Shown here: positions 18,212 through 28,300 of the stretch, in pieces
Position numbering within the stretch: position 1 is the first letter of the stretch
How the letters are laid out: every line of letters starts with the position of its first letter
Origin: Paracoccaceae bacterium
GTDB taxonomy: Bacteria > Pseudomonadota > Alphaproteobacteria > Rhodobacterales > Rhodobacteraceae
Length of the DNA: 64,000 nt
Direction: 5' to 3'
Assembly (NCBI GenBank): GCA_024742695.1
Contig: JANSXY010000020.1
Coordinates: forward strand, 1-64,000
Made by a program: the position numbers and the translations under genes
Notes under the pieces: generated by a model
Database searches by the model: none
Told to the model about the DNA's origin: nothing
Seen by the model: the letters and a program-made list of their open reading frames with translations, nothing else

Positions 18212-18368
18212 TCGGAAGGGTGGCCGGCGTGGTCGCGGCCAGGATCGTGGTTCCGGCCCGCGGGGCGGAACGCCGGCGCCCGGTGCGCGCTGCGGGCGCG
18301 GGCGGCACGGCGGGGGGCGGAGCGGCCGCAGTCGGGATCGGTGCGGCCGACCCGAGCGAGGTGAGCTG

Positions 18369-19223
18369 ATGTCCGAACCGGTGAAACTGCTGCTCATCGT
18401 CCTCGATGGCGTGCCCTACCGGAACTTCCGAAGGCTCTTCGGCAACCTCGAAGGATGGGTCGCCTCCGGCGACGCCCGGGTGCGCCGCATGCGCTCGGTC
18501 CTGCCGTCGACGTCATCGGCCTGCTACGCGTCGATGCATACCGGTCTCTCGCCGGACCGGCACGGGGTCTACGGCAACAAGCACCGGAAACGCCTGTCGC
18601 ATCCCGATGTCTTTTCCGTGCTGGCCGGAACGGGCCGCAGAACCGGGGCCGTGGCGCTGAGCTGGTGGAGCGAACTGTTCCGCCGGATGCCCTTCGATCC
18701 GGTCCGCGACATCGAATGCGACACCCCCGAGGGACCGATCCATCACGGGCGGTTCCATACCATGGCCGATGCCACGGACGCCAATCAGATGAGTCCCTCG
18801 GACGCCGATCTCTTCGCGACGCTGACCTACCTGTGCGAGGCCAAGGCGCTGGACTACGGCCTGCTGCATACATCGACGCTGGACAGCATGGGCCACAGGT
18901 TCGGGCACGGCCGAAAGGAAATGAGCGATGCCTGTTACTACCTCGACGCCGCACTGGCGCCCTACGTGACCCGCTGGCGCGAGCTTGGCTACGACGTGAT
19001 CGTCACCGCCGACCATGGCCAGGACGACCTCGGCCACCACGGCGGCGCCGGCGAAGACCAGCAGGATGTCGCGTTCTACTACTTTGGCGGCAGTTCCCTT
19101 CCGCACGACGATGCGCTTCTGGATCAGCTGGCGCTCGCGCCGTCGATCCTGGCGCGGATGGGCGCACCCGTCCCGGCCGGCATGACCGCCGCGCCGTTCC
19201 TGACGCCCGATCCCGCACGCTGA
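18369..19223 (+). CDS. Type I phosphodiesterase / nucleotide pyrophosphatase (alkaline phosphatase superfamily)
   Basis: A 284-residue metal-dependent hydrolase. It has the first metal-site Asp in LLIVLDGVPYRN, the nucleophile region LPSTSSACYASMHTGLSPDRHG, a second metal site in STLDSMGHRFGH and the TADHGQDD and GHHGG segments with the remaining ligands. Family members cleave phosphodiester or phosphonate bonds. There is no signal peptide, so it is probably cytoplasmic. The ATG at 18369 is preceded by GAGGTGA. It sits between the acyl-CoA ligase and the second ABC binding protein on the same strand; whether it belongs to the same pathway is not clear. Confidence 0.85.
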   Translation: MSEPVKLLLIVLDGVPYRNFRRLFGNLEGWVASGDARVRRMRSVLPSTSSACYASMHTGLSPDRHGVYGNKHRKRLSHPDVFSVLAGTGRRTGAVALSWWSELFRRMPFDPVRDIECDTPEGPIHHGRFHTMADATDANQMSPSDADLFATLTYLCEAKALDYGLLHTSTLDSMGHRFGHGRKEMSDACYYLDAALAPYVTRWRELGYDVIVTADHGQDDLGHHGGAGEDQQDVAFYYFGGSSLPHDDALLDQLALAPSILARMGAPVPAGMTAAPFLTPDPAR

Positions 19224-19238
19224 CGCCACGCCGCCGCC

Positions 19239-19256
19239 TGCATAACCGCAGTTATG
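19239..19256. promoter_or_regulatory. Putative LysR operator with CATAAC-N4-GTTATG palindrome
   Basis: The first 15 bases (TGCATAACCGCAGTT) match 13 of 15 bases of the site at 11510-11524. Here the match is also part of a perfect 6+6 palindrome (19241-19256) with centre CGCA. It lies about 100 bp upstream of the second binding-protein gene, a sensible place for an activator or repressor of the LysR type. Confidence 0.5.
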
Positions 19257-19357
19257 GCAAAGTCATGAAATCGGTTGTTTGTGCGCGGACCGGCGGCCTC
19301 GCAATGTCTGGAGAATAGCGGGGATCGCCCGCCATTGGTCATCTGGGAGGGAAGACA

Positions 19358-20935
19358 ATGTCCGATATCGACAGCCTTGTCCGGCAATACAGGGCCGGCG
19401 CGCTGAGCCGCCGCGGGTTCTTCAAGCGCGCGGGTGCCTTCGGTCTGCTCATGCCGGCGGCAAGCGGCATTCTCGCCATGGCCGGCCCCGCCCGTGCGCA
19501 GACGCCGTCGCGCGGCGGCTGGCTGCGGGTCGCGCAGGGCAATACCGACAACACGCTGGAACCGGTGCGCATGGTCGATACCGACGACGGCATCTACAGC
19601 AACTGCGTCTACCAGCGCCTGACGCGCCTGTTGCCCACCCTCGAGGTCGAGGGCGACGCGGCAGAGGAATGGACGGTCAACGACGCGGCGACGGAGTGGA
19701 GCTTCAGGCTGCGTGGCGGCCTCATGTTCCACAATGGGCAGACCGTGACCGCGGCCGATGTCGTCGAAAGCCTGATGCGTCACATCGCGGAAGGTTCGGA
19801 ATCGCCCGCCAAGGCGCTGCTGTCGACCGTGACCGCCATCGAGGCGCCCGACGCCACGACGGTGAAGATCACGCTGTCCTCGGGCAATGCCGATCTTCCG
19901 GTGATCATGTCGGACTACCACCTGGCGATCCATCCGGCGGGCCATGCCGATTTCGTCAATGCGATCGGGTCCGGCCCGTTCAAGGTGATGGAGTTCATTC
20001 CGGGTGAACGCGTGGTTCTGGAGCGCTTCGAGAACTACTACGAAGACGGCAAGCCCTACCTCGACGGGATCGATTTCATTCCCGTTCCCGACGTCAATGC
20101 CACGCTCAGCACGCTGCTGGCCGGCGATGTCGACGCGATCCGTGACGTGCCCGCCTTCGCCGTCGAGCAACTGAGCGGCAACGACGCGGTCACGCTTTAC
20201 AACACGCCCACCGGCGCCTTCACCAACATGGTGATGATGGTGGACCGTGCACCCACGAACGATCCGAACTTCCGCAAGGGCATCAAGCACGCGCTGGATC
20301 GCGAACTGATCCTGAACCAGGTGTTCAAGGGCATCGGCACGCTTTCGGCCGATACGCCGATCGGGCCGACCTACAAGTACTGGTGCGAGGATGTGAAACC
20401 GGCCGAGTACGACCTCGACAAGGCGAAGTTCTACTTCGACAAGGCCGGCGTGAACGCGATCGACCTCTACACCTCGGAAACCGCCGGCAGCTCGGCCAAC
20501 GATATCGCGCTGACCTTCCAGCAGTCGGCCAAGGGCGCGGCGGATATCAACGTCGTCAAGACCCCGTCGGACGGCTTCTGGTCGAACATCTGGATGCAGA
20601 AGCCGATGACGATGTCGGGCTGGCAGGCGCGGCCGACGGTCGATGCGTTCCTGACCATCGCCCACATGAAGGGCGGCAGCTGGAACGAAACCATGTGGGG
20701 TTCGGACGAGTTCGACGCGATGATCATCGCGGCGCGCGCCGAACTGGACGAGGCGAAGCGCGCCCAGATGTATTGCGACATGCAGCACATGATGAACGAC
20801 GACGGCGGCTTCGTGAACGCGGTCTTCCAGAACCAGCTCGAGGCGACGTCCAAGAACGTGATGGGCTGGACCCCGCATTCCGTCGGCGGACTGGGCGGGT
20901 TCGGGCAGACCCTGCGCGACGTCTGGCTGGCCTGA
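19358..20935 (+). CDS. ABC transporter substrate-binding protein, peptide/nickel family (Tat-exported)
   Basis: A 525-residue SBP_bac_5 family periplasmic binding protein. A twin-arginine signal (LSRRGFFKRAGAFGLLMPAA) is followed by a cleavage site near ARAQ. The family block WSFRLRGGLMFHNGQTVTAADVV and the C-terminal VWLA end are typical. It is clearly different in sequence from the other binding protein in this island (7975), so the two may present different ligands to the shared permease encoded at 12815-16418. The ATG follows GGGAGGGAAG. A palindromic candidate operator lies upstream (19239) and a GC-rich hairpin downstream. Confidence 0.9.
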   Translation: MSDIDSLVRQYRAGALSRRGFFKRAGAFGLLMPAASGILAMAGPARAQTPSRGGWLRVAQGNTDNTLEPVRMVDTDDGIYSNCVYQRLTRLLPTLEVEGDAAEEWTVNDAATEWSFRLRGGLMFHNGQTVTAADVVESLMRHIAEGSESPAKALLSTVTAIEAPDATTVKITLSSGNADLPVIMSDYHLAIHPAGHADFVNAIGSGPFKVMEFIPGERVVLERFENYYEDGKPYLDGIDFIPVPDVNATLSTLLAGDVDAIRDVPAFAVEQLSGNDAVTLYNTPTGAFTNMVMMVDRAPTNDPNFRKGIKHALDRELILNQVFKGIGTLSADTPIGPTYKYWCEDVKPAEYDLDKAKFYFDKAGVNAIDLYTSETAGSSANDIALTFQQSAKGAADINVVKTPSDGFWSNIWMQKPMTMSGWQARPTVDAFLTIAHMKGGSWNETMWGSDEFDAMIIAARAELDEAKRAQMYCDMQHMMNDDGGFVNAVFQNQLEATSKNVMGWTPHSVGGLGGFGQTLRDVWLA

Positions 20936-20975
20936 GGGGCGTTCCCAGCCTCACGCGGCACCCATAATCGAACCC

Positions 20976-21005
20976 GGGCCGCCGGCCATGGCCGGCCGGC
21001 GGCCC
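20976..21005. terminator. GC-rich hairpin between binding-protein and DmdA-like genes
   Basis: Perfect 12-base arms (GGGCCGCCGGCC at 20976-20987 and its complement at 20994-21005) enclose a 6-base loop. No T-tract follows, so it may be a transcription attenuator or mRNA-stabilising hairpin rather than a full terminator. A CATAAT half-site lies just before it at 20963. It ends 33 bases before the DmdA-like start. Confidence 0.45.
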
Positions 21006-21038
21006 GTCTCATCGCGCCCCCGTTCCGCCGGAGCCATC

Positions 21039-22142
21039 ATGTTCTCCATCACCCCGTCCTCCCGGTTGCGAACCTCGCCGTTCTTCGAGGCCACGGTCGC
21101 CGAAGGCGTCTGCGCGATGACCACCTACAACCTCATGCTGATGCCAACCTCCTACGGGAACCCGGAGGAGGAATACTGGCGCTTGATCAACGGCGTTTCG
21201 ATGTGGGACGTCGCGGTCGAACGGCAGGTGCAGCTGAAGGGCCCCGATGCGGGCAGGTTGGCCCAGATCCTCGCGCCGCGCGACCTGTCCCGCTGCAAGG
21301 TCGGCCAGGGCAAGTACGTGCCGCTGTGCAATCACCGCGGCGTCCTGATCAACGATCCGATCCTGTTGAAGCGGGCGGACGATCTTTATTGGCTTTCGAT
21401 CGCCGACAGCAACATCTGGTTCTGGGCCGAGGCCATCGCCCGTGAACGCGGATTGCGCGTCGAGATCAGCGAGCCGGATGTCTCGCCGCTGGCCGTGCAG
21501 GGGCCCAAGGCGGAGGCCGTCGTGGCCTCGATCTTCGGCGACTGGGTGCGCGAGCTGAAATACTTCTGGTTCCGCGAGGCCGCGGTTTCCGGGATTCCCG
21601 TGGTCGTGGCCCGGTCGGGCTGGTCCAAGCAGGGCGGCTTTGAAATCTACCTGATGGACGGCTCCAGGGGCACCGCGCTTTGGAACATCGTCAAGGAGGC
21701 GGGACAGGCGCATGGCATCGGACCGGGCAACCCGAACTGGTGCGAACGCGTGGAAAGCGGCCTGGTCGCCTACGGCGGCGACACGGATGGCGAGACCAAC
21801 CCGTTCGAAGTGCGCATGGGCCGGTACGTGGATCTCGACGTGCCCGACGACACGATCGGGATCGGGGCGTTGCGCCGGATCGCGTCCGAAGGCCCCCGGC
21901 GCCACCAACTCGGCGTCGTGCTCGATGGCGCGGAACCGTTCGCGACCGGGTTCAGCTGGTCCGATATCGAGAAGGACGGTCGGAAGATCGGCGACCTGAC
22001 CAATTGCACATGGTCCTACCGGATGCGCCGGAACATCGGCTTCGCGCTCGTTGCCACCGCGGCCCGGCCCGGAGATGAAGTCCTGGTGCGGCGCGGCGCG
22101 GTCCCGGTGAAAGGCACCTTGTGTGAGTTGCCGTTCCTCTGA
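21039..22142 (+). CDS. GcvT-family THF-dependent methyltransferase, DmdA-like
   Basis: A 367-residue protein of the GcvT/DmdA family. It aligns by eye over its length with dimethylsulfoniopropionate demethylase: TSPFFEATVAEGV and YNLMLMPT at the N-terminus, WDVAVERQVQLKGPDA, SEPDVSPLAVQGPKAE, and VVARSGWSKQGGFEIYL, all nearly as in DmdA. DmdA transfers a methyl group from a sulfonium to tetrahydrofolate. Many close relatives outside the true DmdA clade have other or unknown methyl donors, so the substrate is not assigned. The ATG at 21039 (GGAG seven bases before) gives the DmdA-like N-terminus; the next in-frame ATG (21117) would cut off conserved sequence. Its place beside the MttB-, DgcA- and DddP-like genes supports a role in handling methyl groups. 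Confidence 0.8.
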   Translation: MFSITPSSRLRTSPFFEATVAEGVCAMTTYNLMLMPTSYGNPEEEYWRLINGVSMWDVAVERQVQLKGPDAGRLAQILAPRDLSRCKVGQGKYVPLCNHRGVLINDPILLKRADDLYWLSIADSNIWFWAEAIARERGLRVEISEPDVSPLAVQGPKAEAVVASIFGDWVRELKYFWFREAAVSGIPVVVARSGWSKQGGFEIYLMDGSRGTALWNIVKEAGQAHGIGPGNPNWCERVESGLVAYGGDTDGETNPFEVRMGRYVDLDVPDDTIGIGALRRIASEGPRRHQLGVVLDGAEPFATGFSWSDIEKDGRKIGDLTNCTWSYRMRRNIGFALVATAARPGDEVLVRRGAVPVKGTLCELPFL

Positions 22143-22326
22143 GGACATGGTCCGCAACGCGGCGTCGCCGGGCGCGGGGCGGCCCGGACAGGGCGGCCGG
22201 CTACGCGGACGGTGAACCGCGCCTCCTGTCCTCTCCCATCGGGCGGGGCTGGAATTCCCGGCCGTCAGGGTTTATTTACGGGTCTTCACGCCTCGCCAGT
22301 GTTCGTTGCGAGTTCAGAGGTAACCA

Positions 22327-25300
22327 GTGGCCTTCAACACATCAGCGGCGCCCCGCCCCGCACGGCCAACCGTCGTGACCCCATGTCTCGCGTGGGCCTT
22401 CTGGCGCGGGCAGCCCCTGCAGCGCGTGGCGGCCGCCGATCCGGACACCCTGACGCGCATCGCGCGGCATCCGCAGGCGCGGCGGGTGCGCGTCGATCCG
22501 CGCTGCCCCGCCACCTCGGTCGCGCGTCTGCTTGGCGGGCTGGCGACGGCGATCGTCGTGCTGCCGGTCGCGGCCCTTGCCCAGCAGACCGATTTCGTCC
22601 CGGTCTCGTCGATCCCGTGGATCGAGCGCATGGAACTGAATGCCGACGGCTCGGCCCTGTTCGAGCTGACCAACGGCAACCAGGTTCTGGTTGCGCCGGA
22701 ATACCTGCGCATCACCAAGGAAGGCGGGATCCTGGTCTCGCTGTCGGCCTTCGACGACGATACCGAGGCGCTGCCGCTGCTGTTCTTCCCGGGCGGACTG
22801 GGCGCGCTGGCCGCGGGTGGGGTCGCGGTCGGCATCGGGGCGGGGGGCGGTGACGGCGCGGGTGGCGGCGACGGTGGCGGTGGCGGGGGCGGTGTCGATC
22901 CGTCGTCCGGCACCGGCTACGTCGTCGACGGCTATCTGGTCGACACCCGGGTGTTCCGCGATCTCGATCTCGACGGCGTCTGGGACGCGGGCGTGGAACC
23001 CTCCACCCGGACAGGTGGCCGCGGGGCGTTCGACTTCGCCTTCCTGCCCGGCGCCGGGCCGATCGTGGCCGAGGGCGGCTACGATCTGACCACCGGCCTA
23101 CCGGTCGCGGGGCAGCTGTCGGCGCCCGACGGGGCGACGGTGATCACGCCGCTCACGACGCTGGTGCACGAGATGGTCATGGCGCGCGCGGACACGACCA
23201 TGGCCCTGACGGCGGCGGAGGCCGAGGCCGGGCTGCGCGCGGCGCTGGGCCTGACCGGCGGCACGATGCTGGACCGCGACCCGATGGCCGAGGCCGAGGC
23301 CGGCGACACCGCGGCCTTCGCCGCCGCCGCGCGGGTGGCCAATATCCTGCACGTGGCCGAGGCGCTGGGCGCGGACCAGGGCGCGGTGGCCGCCGCGCTG
23401 GCCGAGGCGCTGGCCGCGGCGGCGCCGGGGACCGACCCGCTGGCGGATGCCGCGGCGATCACCGCGGCGCTGGAGGCCGGGCTGTCGTCGGCCCCCGTGG
23501 TCTCCACCGCCGCGCTGGGCGTCCTGCTGGCCGAGGTCGCGCCGGTCGCCGGCGACGAGATCGAGACGATCGAGTACAGTCTGGAAACCGTGGCGATCAC
23601 CCTGGCCGGGATGATCCGCGCAGGTGGCCCCCTGCCCGCGGGCATGGCCGAGATCATGGAGGACGGCTGGCCGTTCACGCCCTACCTCTTCGGGTTCGAC
23701 GGGGTGATCGGCGCGTACGAGGTCGCCGCCGGGGCGGAGATTTCCGGGCATGGCTATCCGGGCTCCACCGTCACCCTGACGATCGCCGGGCTGACCGGAA
23801 CCGCCACCGTCGCCGCCGACGATACCTGGACCGTCCAGTTCGCGCCGGGCGCCTTCACCGCCGAGGGACGGTTCGACATCGCCATCGTGGCCGAGCGGAT
23901 CGCCGATGGCGTCCTGCTCGTCAGCCGCACGGTGCGCGAGGAGGCGGTGATCGACCTCACCCCCTCCGTCATAGACGGCGACATCACCGGCGACGTGACC
24001 GAGGATGCCGTGCCGGACACGGCGGCGGGCAGGCTGACCTATTCGGACCCGGACGCGACCGCGACGTGGTCGGGGGATGCCAATGGCACCTACGGTCGCT
24101 TCGCGATCACCGCGGCGGGGGCCTGGACCTACACGCTGGACAACGCGCGGGCGGCGACGCAGGGGCTGGCGGAGGGCCAGAGCGAGACCGAGACCTTCAC
24201 GGTGACGGTGACCGACGACAAGGGCGCGACGGCGACGCGGGACGTGACGATCACGGTGACGGGGACGAACGACGCGCCGGTGATCGACGGGACGTCCGTG
24301 GTCTCCGGGGCCGTGGTCGAGAGCGGAAGCGATGGGACCGGTTTGGAAGTCGTGCCCGGTACACCGACGGCCACGGGCACGCTGACCGCGTCGGATGTCG
24401 ACGACGGGGCGACGGCGATCTGGTCGGGGAATGCTGACGGCCGCTACGGCCGCTTCGTGATCGATCCGGCGGGGGCCTGGACCTACACGCTGGACAACAC
24501 ACGGGACGAGACCCAGGCGCTGGCCGAGGGGACAAGCGAGACCGAGACCTTCACGGTGACGGTGACCGACGAGCATGGCGCGACGGCGACGCGGGACGTG
24601 GCGATCACGGTGACGGGGACGAACGACGCGCCGGTGATTTCTGGGACGGCGACGGGGGCGGTGACCGAGGATGCCGCGCAGACCACGACGACGGGCACGC
24701 TGACCGCGTCGGATGTCGACGACGGGGCGACGGCGATCTGGTCGGGGGATGCTGACGGCCGCTACGGCCGCTTCATGATCGATCCGGCGGGGGCCTGGAC
24801 CTACACGCTGGACAACACACGGGACGAGACCCAGGCGCTGGCCGAGGGGACAAGCGAGACCGAGACCTTCACGGTGACGGGGACTAACGACGCGCCGGTG
24901 ATTTCCGGGACGGCGACGGGGGCGGTGGTCGAGAGCGGAAGCGATGGGACCGGTCTGGAAGTCGTGCCCGGCACACCGACGGCCACGGGCACGCTGACCG
25001 CGTCGGATGTCGACGCCGGGGCGACGGAGACGTGGTCGGCGGCGCCGACGGAGGGCATCTACGGCAGCTTCGCGATCACCGCGACCGGGGACTGGACCTA
25101 CACGCTGGACAACACGCGGGACGAGACCCAGGCGCTGGCCGAGGGGACAAGCGAGACCGAGACCTTCACGGTGACGGTGACCGACGACAAGGGCGCGACG
25201 GCGACGCGGGACGTGACGATCACGGTGACGGGGACGTATGACAGCGGTTTCGTGATCATCGGCGCGCGGTCCCACGATTTGTCCGGCTACTCCGTCAGCG

Positions 25301-28300
25301 GGGCGGGCGACGTGAACGGCGATGGGCTGGACGACCTGATCGTCGGGGCGTATCGGGCCCTGGGTACGGGCGCAAGCTACGTCGTGTTCGGCAGGTCCGA
25401 TGGCACGCATGTGGATTTGTCGGATACTGGCGCCGACGGTTTCGCGATCAACGGCGCGGTGGGGGGCGACTGGTCCGGCCATTCCGTCAGCGGGGCGGGG
25501 GATGTGAATGGCGACGGGCTGGCCGACCTGATCGTGGGCGCGCCTCAGGCCGATCCGAACGGCAATGGCTCCGGCGCCAGCTACGTTGTGTTCGGCAAGG
25601 CCGATGCCACGGCCGTCGATCTGTCCGCTCTGGGCGCGGCGGAGGGCTTCGTGATCAACGGCGCGGCGGCGGGGGACCGGGGCGGCTGGTCCGTCAGCGG
25701 GGCGGGCGACGTCAACGGCGACGGGCTGGACGACCTGATCGTCGGCGCGCCCGATGTCGGCACGCAATCTGCCGGCGCGGGCTATGTGGTGTTCGGCAAG
25801 TCCGATGGTGCTGCGGTGGAACTGTCGGCGCTCGGCCCGGATGACGGCTTCGTGATGCGGGCCGGGCCTGAGCCCATCCAGGAATTCGCCGGCTGGTCCG
25901 TCAGCGGGGCGGGGGACGTGAACGGCGATGGGTTCGACGACCTGATCGTCGGGGCGCCGCGGTCGGATCGGTCCGGCGTAGCCGATGCCGGCGCGAGCTA
26001 CGTGGTGTTCGGCAGGTCCGATGCCACGGTGGTGGAACTGTCCGAAGTCGCCGGCGGCAGCGGCGGCTTCGCGATTCTTGGCGGTGCCTGGGACGACGAG
26101 TCCGGCCAGTCCGTCAGCGCCGCGGGCGACGTGAACGGCGACGGACTCGCCGACCTGATCGTCGGGGCGCATGGGGCCGACCCGAACGGCAATGGCTCCG
26201 GCGCCAGCTACGTGGTGTTCGGCAAGTCCGGGGACACGGCGGCGGTGGACCTGTCGGATATGGGCGCGAGCGACGGTTTCGCGATCCGGGGCGCGATGGC
26301 GGGCGACCGGTCCGGCTGGTCGGTCAGCGGGGCGGGGGATGTGAACGGCGACGGGCTCGACGACCTGATCGTCGGGGCTTATCTGGCCGACGCGAACGGC
26401 GTGGACTCCGGCGACAGCTACGTGGTCTTCGGCAAGTCCGACGGCGCGGCGGTGGACTTGTCCGGCGTCGCCGACGGCAACGGCGGTTTCGCAATCCGGG
26501 GCGTGGCCGCGGGCGACCGGTCCGGCTGGTCGGTCAGCGGTGCCGGCGATGTCGATGGCGATGGCTTCGCCGATCTGATCGTCGGCGCGTCTCGTGCCGA
26601 CCCGGAAGGCAGGTCGGAGGCCGGCGCCAGCTACGTGATCTACGGCGGCGATTTCGACTTCACCGGGTCGGTGATGCAGATCGGTACCGACGCAGCCGAA
26701 ACCCTGACCGGCACCGCCGGGGCCGAGGGGCTGGTTGGCGGCGCGGGCGACGACACGCTCGTGGGCGGCGGCGGGGCCGATGTGCTTTACGGCGGCGCGG
26801 GCGACGACGTGATCGCGGTGCCCGACCTCGGGTTCAAACGGATCGACGGCGGCAACGGCACCGACACGTTGCGGCTGGACGGCGGCGGCCTGACGCTGGA
26901 CCTGACCGAACCGGGCGACCTGCCGATCCGGTCGGTCGAGCGGATCGACCTGGGCAGGAACGGTAACGGGCTGAAGCTCTCCACGCTCGACCTGCAGCGG
27001 CTGAGCGACCGGCGGCACCTTGAGACCGGCGAAACGGCGGAGGGAAACCTGACGCTGCGGGTGACGGGCGGCGCCACCGACCGGGTCGAACTGACCGACA
27101 CGGGCTGGACCCTGACGGGGCAACTGTCCGACGCGGGCACCAGCTTCGACGTCTACGAAAGCGGGCTGGCGCGGATCGAGATCGAAACCGGCGTCCGCCT
27201 GATCGGCGGGCCGGTGCTGCGGATCGAACTGTCCGAGGTGCAGCAGGATGCGGACGAACGCGGCTTCCTGATGGCGGGAATGGCGCCATTCCACCGGACT
27301 GGCCAATCCGTCAGCTATGCCGGCGATGTCGATGGCGACGGGCTGGCCGACCTGATCGTCGGGGCGCCCTTGGCCAGTCCGAACGGGTTCTGGTCCGGCG
27401 TTGGCTACGTGGTGTTCGGCAAGACCGGCGGCGCGGCGGTCGATCTGTCGGCGCCCGGGACCGGCGGCTTCGCGATCGAGGGCGCGGCGGCGGGTGACTA
27501 CACCGGCTGGTCCGTGAGCGGGGCGGGCGAAGTGAACGGCGACGGGCGGGCGGACCTGATCCTGGGGGCGCCGCGGTCCGATCCGAGCGGCAACGAGGCC
27601 GGCACCAGCTACGTGGTGTTCGGCAAATTCGACGGCACGGCGGTCGACCTGTCGGCGCTTGGTGCGGATGAGGGGTTCAGGATCACCGGCGCGTCGACCC
27701 TGGACAACTCCGGCTATTCCGTCAGCGGGGCGGGGGATGTGAACGGCGACGGGCTGGCCGACCTGATCCTGGGCGCGAACGGGGCCGATCCGAATGGCAT
27801 CGGCGATGCCGGTGCCGGCTACGTGGTGTTCGGCAAGACCGGTGGAACGGCGGTCGATCTTGCGGCGCTTGGTGCGGATGACGGATTCAGGATCGCCGGC
27901 GCGGCGGACCGCGACGCGGCCGGCTACTCGGTCAGCGGGGCGGGGGATGTGAACGGCGACGGGTTCGCCGACCTGATCGTCGGGGCGCCCACGGCCGATC
28001 CGAACGGCGACCGTTCCGGCGCCAGCTACGTCGTGTTCGGCAAACCCGATGGCGTCGCGGTCGAGCTGTCGGTGCTGGGCACCGGCGGCTTCGAGATCAG
28101 GGGCGCGGCGGCGGACGACGAGGCGGGCAATTCCGTCAGCGCCGCGGGGGACGTCAACGGCGACGGGCTGGCCGACCTGATCGTCGGGGCGAACTTGGCC
28201 GACCCCGATGGCAGGAACACTGCCGGCGCCAGCTACGTGGTGTTCGGCAAGACCGATGACACGACCGTCGAGCTTTCGGCCATCGCCGACGGCACCGGCG

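Noticed and set aside
2957-22142. Calling the island a DMSP degradation cluster outright
   Set aside because: The DddP-, DmdA- and DmdB-like proteins are each from families with many paralogues, and the transporters and MttB/DgcA-like genes suggest a larger or N-methylated substrate.
23960-25239. Repeated DNA that could suggest a CRISPR or satellite array
   Set aside because: The repeats are about 300 bases long, in frame and code for VCBS domains; there are no short direct repeats with unique spacers.
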